Assembly (NCBI GenBank): GCA_013399895.1
Contig: VXBA01002409.1
Span: 62,001 to 126,000, forward strand
Length of the DNA stretch: 64,000 nucleotides
Direction of reading: 5' to 3'
From: Serilophus lunatus
Taxonomy: Eukaryota; Chordata; Aves; Passeriformes; Eurylaimidae
Shown here: positions 55,695 through 64,000 of the stretch, piece by piece
Numbering within the stretch: position 1 is the stretch's first letter
Layout of the letters: every line of letters starts with the position of its first letter
Translations under genes and position numbers: made by a program
Notes under the pieces: model-generated
Told to the model about the DNA's origin: nothing
What the model saw: only the letters and a program-made list of their open reading frames with translations
Databases searched by the model: none

Positions 55695-58500
55695 AACTGA
55701 TCAACAGCAATGAGAGGAAAGAGATCTTTTGGATTATGGGAATTAAAGCTTTATAAAGGGGTAAGATAAGAAAAAGGAAAAGAAATTGAAAAGATATTGA
55801 CTATTCTGAAGCAAACAAAAGACTTCATAGATTGAACAAACAATACATCCCAAACTTCTCTTTACAGTGCTCTGACGGATAAACAGCAAACTCAAACAAT
55901 TAATTGTGTCCTGGCATAGCTGAATGAGCCCACCATATGTGAATGGTAACAGAACAACCTCTGTTTTGTGACAAATTGTGGAAATTTGTGTCAACTCTGG
56001 CTAGAGCTGGGAACTGACACATTTCACTCCTGCTCTCACAGGAGAACAGACACATCTGTAAGGGAGAGGGCTATTGGGGGGCAGATCTGATAAAGGGGAT
56101 TCTGGAGCCACTGAAAATCACTCCTTGAGGAATTTAGGTTTGAGGTAGGTGAGAGGAAGCCCGTGAGCTGTGGTCACCTGCCTTGTGCCCACTGATGGCT
56201 TTGGCACCCTCAGCCAAGGCGGAGGTGGCAGCACAGAACAGGCTCGAGGGACCATCATAAAGGATCCTTGGACTGGACTTTGCAGGGCTGGTGGCCTGGC
56301 ACAAACCTGGCAGAGCAGGAGCTGCAATAAGGACAGAGAACACCAGCCCAGCTCATTCCTTGTGCCGACTTTCTAATTCTTCACAAGCCTTGAATTTACT
56401 CATTTTGTTTTCTCTCTAAATGTCCATTAATAATTGCACTTGAAATGCCAGAAGAAAAATGATACAGGAAAGCCAAGGGATCCTCTTGGAGATGGTCCAG
56501 CCTGGCAGAGCTGAGTTAAGATGCAAATGTAGAGTGGTTCTTGTGGGGTTAGGCCAGGCATAAATCCACAATTGCTCTATTAACGTTGCTCCCAGTTCAC
56601 ACCACAGATAAGGAGATTTGCTCCAGTTCTGAGGCTGAACCCAAGTTTAACCCAAGTGAGCAGCAGACAGGCCCTGGGAGAACAAAGTCCTCCAAAGCCC
56701 TGGCACTCTGTCCCTCCACACTCACAGCCCTCCCCTCCTTTGCATTTTCATTCCAAATGGAAGGAAACACCACTCTCAATTTGGCAGCCAATGATGCCTT
56801 TAAACCCACATCCCACTGGATCCATCCATCAGCCTCAGCTCCAGGCAGGACCACACACACCTTGAGCAGCCAAGAAGGGAGGGAAATGCTGGAGCTGTGT
56901 GTTCATCCTGCCTCCAGAGCCTCCTTGAAAAAGGTCATTTGGGATCAGACAAACAGGCTGTCACCCACACCCAACGATCCCATCCACATTCTGAGGGCAC
57001 TGTAAGGCAGGGGTTTAATGGACCCAGACTGTACAGGTGATTCACCAGTGCAGTCACTCTCTCTGTAATGAATTCCTTCTAACTCCCAGACTCTTCCTCC
57101 CAGGAATATCCCAACACCTTTAATTTCAAAGTGCCAAAATCTATTCGCCTTCTGCTGCCTCTTAAAGTTGATTTCCTCCTCGGTGCTCTGCAGTCGTGAC
57201 ATTTTCACTGCTCTCTTTGCTTGGTTCACTTTGGGATGAGGAGCCACAGGCCTGTCTCTGCTCTGTTCCTCCCTCCTGTCAAGGTCCTTACATGGATTGT
57301 TTTTGAATTTTCTGCCTTTTCCCTAACTCAGAGATATGGGACTGGCACATTCCATCCATCCCAAGCATCGTTGGAGTTTATGGTCTCACTGTACAAGAGG
57401 AAATTAGGTAGTAATAAAAAATACCCACCAAAAATACTCAGCTATAGCAGAAATTGATTCTGCCCTATGGGATACTTTAGTGCCTCATTATGGAACCCAA
57501 ACCTCACAGCAAGGGCAGCACAGAGTCCTTAAACAAACCAGTGGAGACTGGCTGGCACCAGGAGCAGGATCCTGACTTGGCTTCCAACACCACGGTCAGC
57601 AGCCCTTCCTTCTACAAAGGTCTTTCCCATCCCACAGGAACAAAATGTTTTCTTTGGTCTTTCTTTTGACAGGGTCAGGGAGAGGATGACAGAAGACAGA
57701 GTTGTGAATTCAGTGCAACTGCAAATGTTTAAACATGATTTAGGAAGAGAAACGGCTGTTTTCAGGTCATGGAGGAGGACTGGGGGCTAATGCTGAGTTT
57801 TAGCCCTTATATTTGTTACTCTTTCCACCCAGGTCAGGCACAGCCCAGTCAAATCACAGGGTTTTTGGCACAGTCCCCTTGTCCTTCCTCACACCTTTAA
57901 TGACAACGTCTGCGCGGGACTCCTGTAAAACACGAACTCTGGCTCTGCAGCCTTCCTCCCCAACACACACAGAGCACACCACACCTCCAGCTCCCCAGCC
58001 CAGCCCAGCAGGGACCCAGAGCTCTTGTTTTGCTCAGATAATCCGAGGTGCCTACTCCAGCTCTATACCTAATGTGGCATGTGTCTTCAGGAGATTATTT
58101 GAAGTGCTTATTTTTATGCCTAGAACCTTCAAAGGCAGAGTTATTAAGTGTATTTAAAAGGAAGAACTGGTCCAGATAAAGCAGGGATGTAATTAGTTAC
58201 AAGCTACTGTACTTTGATGACAAAGCAGTGTTGAGCTGTGCAGCAGCAGGCTCGGGGGGTGTGCTAATTACTGATAGCAGTCACAGCCAGGGGAAGCCTG
58301 ACACTCCTCTGATAAAGCAGAGCTGTCCAGAACACCATGGGTTGGGTTTAACTCCTGGGGTTTGACTCTCAGCCAAAGCCTGGACTCTGGCACTCAGCTC
58401 TGAACAATTCACTGTGAGTTTTGAGAGAGAGGAATAAACCAAAACTTTGCAAGTAGGTACAGAGATGCCAGCTAACACCCCAGGATCCTTGAGGAGGCAC
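55695..58500. other. Unique non-coding sequence, about 2.8 kb
   Basis: No transposon or named gene. A strong acceptor (ttttctgccttttccctaactcag) ends at 57331 and is followed 76 nt later by a weak donor (TTAG|GTAGTA); this exon-like segment is discussed in the findings. The 139-codon plus frame at 56586-57005 has no recognisable domain. Confidence 0.55.
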
Positions 58501-58781
58501 CGAGATGATCAGAGGGTTGGAGCAGCTCTGCTCTGAGGAAAGGCTGGAGAATTGGGATTGTTCCCCTTGGACAAGAGGAGCTTCAGGGTGACCTAACTGT
58601 GACCTGCCAGTGCCTGAAGGGAGGTACATGATAGAGAGAGAGACTATTTCCAAGGGCCTGGAGTGGCAGGACAAGGGGGAATGGCTTCCCACTGCCAGAG
58701 GGTAGGTTTAGATCAGAGATTAGGAATAAGTTCCTCCCTGTGAGGGTGGGGAGGCCCTGGCACACGGTGCCCAGAGAAGCT
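58501..58781 (+). mobile_element. CR1 LINE, 3'-truncated copy
   Basis: Runs from 'cagctctgctctgaggaaag' through ggctggagaattgggattgt, 'gaatggcttcccactgccag', 'agggtggggaggccctggca' and 'cacggtgcccagagaagctg', then stops abruptly. About 170 bp of the normal 3' end including octamers are missing. CR1 copies normally keep their 3' end, so a later deletion or premature end is implied. Confidence 0.93.
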
Positions 58782-59834
58782 GACTTTTCATTCAGGAGAT
58801 TTTTAAGTCCAACATCATGAATTGAAAGGTCACAGGACCTTTCATGGCTCTGAAACCTCCACTTTAGGACTGAAATAGGAAATTACACCAGACAGCAGCA
58901 CGTGGAATTTCACCTGGGTACTTGCATGGACCAAAGCCTGATGTTTGTGTGTTGTTTCCTCCATCACTGGCACATTCCTGGGAAGGTAATTTCTTCATAA
59001 TGTCATTTTGAGTTCCTTAAATCCAATTAATCTCCTTCCAGACTGTTCCTAAAGAATTTGTACTGTTGCTACCACTGATGAATGCACAATTAACTCACTG
59101 ACCTGAAGAGGTGACAACAGATCTCTCAACATGGGATGGGGCAGGTTCTGGTCATTTCTCTGGCCACACCAGCGATGTGGTCCCAGAATCCCCAATCTCA
59201 GCAGCACAGGGGAGATGAAGAAAATGGAAACCATTTCCATGTTTACTGACAAATTTAATTTACAATCTAGTTTCCACTTTGGAGAGAATATATATTCTCT
59301 CTCTAAATGTATCAGTCTTTAGCAGTCACTGGCAATGGTGATTTCTGTGCCTGCAGACACTTCCACACCGGGCACAGCAAATTCATATGTAACACTTTCA
59401 AAGGAAAATGCTATTAAAATTCCCCATTTAGGAGTGAGCTGTAAATTAGCTGTTACTGAGCAGACAAGGGGTAAAAGCAATTGTAGTGTGTGTGTGTGGA
59501 TTCTCTGTCAGTGTTGCTGGGCCAGCTGAGCTCTCTCTTCTCACTTGAGTCTGACAAGCATTTGACTCACTCACTCTCCTCGTGCTGAAGTGGGTGAGAA
59601 AAAAACAGAGAAGGTTCTAGCAGATTGTATGTGACAATTTTAAAGTCACTTGGCAAATAGCAATTAATTCCAAGACAAAACACTTCAAGTCAAAATGCTT
59701 GTGAGCCACCTTGGGAGCCCTCCACTGCCTGGTGGAAGTTACACCAACACGACTACAGAGAGCAGGGTTGTGGTTGGGATGTGACAGGGAGAAGGGGCTG
59801 CCAGAGGAGCTCTGCTTCTGCCTTGTTCTTTGTG
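58782..59834. other. Unique non-coding sequence
   Basis: No gene recognised. There is a short (TG)n run at about 59487-59498. 59220-59310 is AT-rich with ATATATATTC and CTCTCTCT. Confidence 0.55.
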
Positions 59835-60030
59835 AAAACCTTTTCCCTGGGAGGGTGGGCAGGCCCTGGCACAGGGTGCCCAGAGAAGCTGTGGCTGCCC
59901 CATCCCTGGGAGTGTCCAAGGCCAGGTTGGAGCCCCCTGGGACAGTGGGAGGTGTCCCTGCCCAGGGCAGGGGCTGGAACTGGGTGATCTTCCACTTCCC
60001 TTCCAACCCAAACCATTCCCTGATTCCATG
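59835..60030 (+). mobile_element. CR1 LINE 3' end (young copy)
   Basis: Sequence 'aaccttttccctgggagggt', 'gggcaggccctggcacaggg', 'cagagaagctgtggctgccc', 'gccccctgggacagtgggag' and 'cttccaacccaaaccattcc', ending in ctgattccatg. It differs from the copy at 21815-22033 at only a few positions over most of the shared core. Several overlapping open frames on both strands derive from this element. Confidence 0.96.
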
Positions 60031-61148
60031 AAAACAGGACTCTGGACTTCATCATGTGGTGCTTTTTTCACCTACTTTTTTAGTCCCGCAGTAGGAAAGT
60101 TCTCTCACCCTGGTTTTTACAAAGGAAACATGGGAACAAAACCCCTCAAGGGCAAAAAAAGCAGCACAAACCTAAAACAAAGAATCCCTTCTGTTCATTT
60201 TAAGTGCCTTGGTGTTTGCTCTGCCCTCACGATTGCAGGACTGCTCTGCTGTGTGTTCATTGTTTTTAATAGTTGGACTGTGATGCCAACAAGGACACAG
60301 AATAAATGAGATTTGTTTTTTCTTAATATCATAGATGGGTCTTCAGTTGTATGAACTGGCATCACTCCCCTGGAGTTGTCAGAGCCAAATTACACTTACT
60401 CAGGGGCTGGCCTTGGGACAAAAATATCTTTTTAATTTCCATCTTACTTCAGGAAGAGCCTTAAAAATGCCCCTTTCTACCCACAGGCTGCAGTCCCAGC
60501 AGAACATTTATGGCTTTGCTCACAGCCCTGGCTAATGGCCATCCCACTCTGCTGGAGGAGGAGTGTAGTGCTTTAGGGTGGAACAATATCTGGAGAATTC
60601 GGAGGTATCCAGGGCAAAGGCAGGCCAGACTGCTCTGCAGAAGCACAGCCTTTGTGACAGGAGGACTGTGGAGAACCATAACCATGCTGCTCTCCAAGCC
60701 CTGCACTCTGCTGGGGCTGGGAGGACCCACCCACACACCCAAACTATTATTTCCTTTAACTGAAAGATGCATCACATATATTTTAGCAAGCAAACAATTG
60801 TCAGGTAGCCCTGGAACCCCCTATTTGTTGTGTCTCAGTGCTCATTTAGTTGTAGCTTTGATGACTGGCCATGCAGCAAATGGAAGAGGGGGAAACTTCA
60901 ACCTACCAGGAGATTAATGACAGGCTCCAGCAGAACAGATGCAGATGAATAGAAAATTAGGCCACTGAAAGCTTCCCATAAAAGTAATGACAAAAGGATT
61001 TTCTGCAGCAGAACATACCAGCAGAGGCAGAAAGGCTGAGAGTTCCACCTCTGAGACCCTCATCTCTGTTTGGTGGGCTCTGCTCTGCTCTGAGCCAGGA
61101 AGGTTGAACAAGAGATCAGCTCCAAAAGCTGGTGAGGTCAGAGCCCCA
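60031..61148. other. Unique non-coding sequence
   Basis: No gene or repeat recognised in 1.1 kb. Open frames of 93-135 codons at 60.0-60.9 kb show no domain and overlap on both strands. Confidence 0.55.
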
Positions 61149-61540
61149 TAAAGGTTTGGGCTGGAAGGGTCCCTACAGACCATCTTGTTCCACCCCCTGC
61201 CATGGGCAGGGACACCTTCCACTAGACCAGGCTGCTCCAAGTCTTGTCTGAATGTCCATGGAACCTCCTGGGGATCACTTTCTGACCATTCCCTCTCGTG
61301 CCATTGCTGGGCTCCCCCCTAAGCAGAGCCTGGTCCACCCTCTGCCCCCTCCCTGCACACAATGACACCCAGGGATTGGCTCCCTCCCCTCTCAGGGTTT
61401 CCTCTGGAGGCTGAACAGCCTCAGCTCCTTCAGCCTCTCCTGGGCACAGAGTTGCTCCTTCCCTTCAGCACCTCTGTAGCTCCAGGACCTGCTCCAGGAG
61501 CTCCACGTTCCTCCTGCCCTGAGGAGCTTCATCCTAAGTG
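61149..61540 (-). mobile_element. CR1 LINE, about 390 bp, minus strand
   Basis: Reads ataaaggtttgggctggaag, 'caccccctgccatgggcagg' and ggctgctccaagtcttgtct, then body blocks 'ctctggaggctgaacagcct', 'cagcctctcctgggcacaga', 'tcccttcagcacctctgtag' and 'aggagctccacgttcctcct'. The octamer tail at the left is lost. Confidence 0.92.
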
Positions 61541-62877
61541 TGACATCAGAGGATTCATTTGCAGCCCAGTGACTGCAGCCCCAAAGGCACACAGAGTGTG
61601 ACAGCCCCAAAGTCTTGCAGCCTGAGCACCTCCAAAGGCAGAGGAACAGCACAGATGGTTGTCCATCCTTCCCCTTCCTCTGAGCCCAATTCACACCTTA
61701 AGGGAGCAGAGGGAGCAGCATCACAGCTCCCTCCTCGTGCTGGAAATGAGAAGGGGGGGAAAAAAAGAGCCTTCTCAGTCTGAGAAGCCCTGACTTCTCT
61801 TGACAGCCCTGAGAGATGAGCTGTCAGGATGGGAAATGTCACCGAGTGCCAGCTGCCTTCACCAAGCTGTGACACAGGGGACAAGGGGAGTCTCTGCTGG
61901 AGTCTGCCCTTGTGAAGCTGAGGTGACTCTAATGAACCCAGGGCATGGTCAGCCCCGGCCCTTCCAGACAAATCCCCACTGACTTCCAGAGCAGCTCAGT
62001 TTTTGCCCTCATTCCTCGGGGTTAGGGAATGAGGAGAGTCCATGGGCACTTCTGCTTTTCCTCCAAACAGATCCAACCTTCTGAGCCCCTCTGGCTGAAC
62101 ACAAGGGCTACAGACACCTCTGTCCATCACTGCTTTGTTACCCCAGCCATTACAAATTAGAAAATAAATAAATCATCTAAAGTCTTTACTGAAAATCTAA
62201 GAAGGAGCCTTAAGGCCAGTGTGGTCTCTGCTAACAGCCAGGCACTAAGGAGCTGGTGGCTGACATTGCTGCACCTGCAGGAGCCAAAACCAGGGCTGGG
62301 GAGGGAGGGATGGAAGGGAAAGGCAAGAGCAGCAGCATCACACCTTCCTCACCCCTCCATCCAGAGCAGGGCCAGCACCAACATGTGCTGAACAGGCCTG
62401 GGGATGCCAATTCATCCCCTATCCCCCTTCCATGTGTCCTCACCCAGCTCCAGCTCAGCCTCCTGCAGCCCTTTGCTCCACCCTGGGTGCTCCAGGCTGG
62501 GCTGGGGCCCCTGCAGGGCTCAAGGGGGACATTCTCCAGCACCATCTGCTGGTTTTATTCAAGTTCACAAGCTACTGACACCAGAGCCACGCTTGCAGCA
62601 GCCAGAGAGAGACACTTGTGCCACCTTCACCACAGCCATGCAGGTATTTTCCTGTGAAAAACAACAGGTTTTGTTAAATAAGTTATTTTACCTGGGCAGA
62701 TGTTGCTGCTTGTCAGTATTTTATAGCGTGGGATACTCTCGAGTGGAAAGGAAATGTTAATTCTCCCTGTATTTTTACTTCACTGCTGCTTGGGAATTAC
62801 AAAATGAGTTATTTTGATTATCTGGAAAAGCAAGAGAAGGAGAATTTTGTGGGTTTTCTTTTTTTTTTTTTGGGCAG
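61541..62877. other. Unique non-coding sequence
   Basis: No transposon or named gene. The long T-run at 62860-62871 forms the pyrimidine tract of the candidate exon that follows. Confidence 0.55.
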
Positions 62878-62938
62878 AAACTCTTTGCTGAATCTGACCC
62901 AAATGCACAAAGAGCTTTGCCTCCTCCACCAGAAACTG
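62878..62938 (+). other. Candidate exon, 61 nt, unknown gene
   Basis: This is the best splice-site pair in the window. A long pyrimidine tract (gggttttctttttttttttt, then gggcag) ends at 62877. The donor is CTG|GTGAGT at 62936-62944. Of the three frames one has a stop. One open frame reads NSLLNLTQMHKELCLLHQKL (entry phase 2, exit phase 0), which looks like an amphipathic helix. The other reads KLFAESDPNAQRALPPPPET (entry phase 0, exit phase 1). Both look like protein, and I cannot match either to a family. No neighbouring exon is visible within 1 kb. It could also belong to a non-coding RNA or be a chance pair. Confidence 0.33.
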
Positions 62939-64000
62939 GTGAGTAAACTCTTTGTTACCCAAATTACCCAGGTCTGCTGGTGACACTGAACCACGAGCTC
63001 CAGGCAGAGTTCAGCCTGCTGGGCAAAACAAAGGGTTTAATTTGGGATTAATTCTCTTGGAGCTAAGGAGGGGAGGAAGGGAACATTTTCAGTCATTGCT
63101 TGTTAGGCACGGGGAGGGCTCTGTCTGCAGCTGAGCGTGGAGACAGCACTTGTTCTCCTTCCCCAAGGATTATGACTGAGCCTCAGCCAATGCATCACAC
63201 AAATCCATGTTCTGCTCCCTCAGCCCTTCTTAGTGCATGAATCAAAACAAAAATCCAGAATGCAGATGTTGAATTGGAAGAGAAAGTTCAATTTGCATTC
63301 CTGTGCATCTCCTGGATGGTGTCACAGGTGAACATGGGGCCAAGATCCCCCTTCCCAGCAGGGAGATCTATGGGCAGAGTGGAGGTAAAACACTGCAACT
63401 GTCAGGATACTTAAGCACGGGTATAAATCAGAGAGGAACAGCCCAGAGGTTGAGAATCAGGGAACAGACTCTCCCCATGTCTCTCTTGGGCAATATAACC
63501 TGAACCCTTTTCCTTCCAAACACACCCTGATTTTATTTCCCATTTCACCTTTACATGGAAGGTCCCACGTTTTCCACAACAGGAGGTTTTGAATAGGTGA
63601 GGAAAGGAACCATCCAAAGTGACCTGTGAACTCTGGAGCTTCACTGGTTTGTATCAGCCAAAGTTCCAGCCCTGAACCTCCATCTCCACAGCTCTGTGTT
63701 CTCACAGAACCTCAGCAGAGGAACTGGAACAGCAACATTTCACACACTCAGATGGCAGCAACCATGGGGGGGGACACTGAGGAGTAAAAAACCAGGTCAG
63801 GAGGCAAGACTCTGAATAAATAAAGTCACTCCACAGGAGGACACTTCAAAAGAAACCCTGGTGTGCTGTCACTGCAGGGACCAACCTCTCCATACGCGGT
63901 GCCCATTCCTCCTTCCCTTTGTACAGGAACAGGGAGCTCTGCCCAAAGAGAAGCCTTGCCTTTAATCTGGGGCCAAACTGAGATCTTCACATATTACACG
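62939..64000. other. Unique non-coding sequence to window end
   Basis: No gene or repeat recognised. A weak splice-like pair near 63358-63383 (ccttcccagcag to GTAAAA) is not supported. Confidence 0.55.

Noticed and set aside
56586..57005. 139-codon plus-strand open frame
   Set aside because: No domain recognised; competing frames on both strands.
59617..60071. Five overlapping open frames on both strands
   Set aside because: All derive from the CR1 3' end at 59835-60030. Peptides with the same LGHSQGWGSHSFSG-like theme recur at other CR1 copies.
1..64000. tRNA, rRNA, snoRNA, CRISPR, telomeric repeat or endogenous retrovirus
   Set aside because: No B-box-like tRNA motif in a folding context, no rRNA similarity, no spaced repeat array, no TTAGGG run and no LTR pair or retroviral protein motif was seen by eye; a covariance-model and RepeatMasker search would be needed to exclude small or decayed examples.

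Overview
The window looks like nuclear DNA from a bird, most probably a passerine. The main clue is the transposon content. Nearly every recognisable interspersed repeat is a 5'-truncated CR1 LINE, usually ending in the avian CR1 3' octamer (ATTCTRTG-type, or its reverse complement next to GGTTTGGGTTGG). I see no Alu, B1, L1, bacterial operon or viral genome. Species and chromosome cannot be told from this sequence alone.

There is no protein-coding gene here that I can name. The long open frames are short, rich in Ser/Pro/Leu/Gly and overlap on both strands, and the largest ones run through CR1 copies. The window is best read as intergenic or intronic DNA. A few short open segments are flanked by good splice consensus: 20016-20043, 20254-20334 and 62878-62938 on the plus strand, and 14440-14486 on the minus strand. 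They are reported as low-confidence candidate exons without a gene name.

Layout: 1-12 kb holds unique sequence with sparse, old CR1 pieces, a candidate ancient LINE tail near 9.3 kb and a 30-bp tandem repeat with homeodomain-type CCAATTA cores at 12.04 kb. 12-28 kb is CR1-rich, mostly minus-strand copies, and contains the candidate exons near 14.4 and 20 kb. 28-31 kb is AT-rich unique sequence with a near-perfect hairpin at 30670-30702. 30856-31760 is the most striking object: a 905-bp array of 181 pentamers (GCTCA or GCCCA), phased without one indel. Its centre is ten identical 55-bp higher-order units. On the minus strand it reads as GAGCT/GGGCT, the vocabulary of immunoglobulin switch regions. 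32-45 kb is mostly unique with few CR1s and three MIR-like ancient SINE tails. 45-64 kb has mostly plus-strand CR1s, a G-quadruplex-prone CR1 copy at 45.1 kb, a CpG-dense block at 47.3 kb and a GACAG pentamer array at 52.0 kb beside CpG-richer unique sequence.

Because no gene is certain, no pathway can be proposed. The window's interest lies in repeat structure, possible cis-regulatory blocks and a handful of exon-like segments that need transcript or cross-species evidence.
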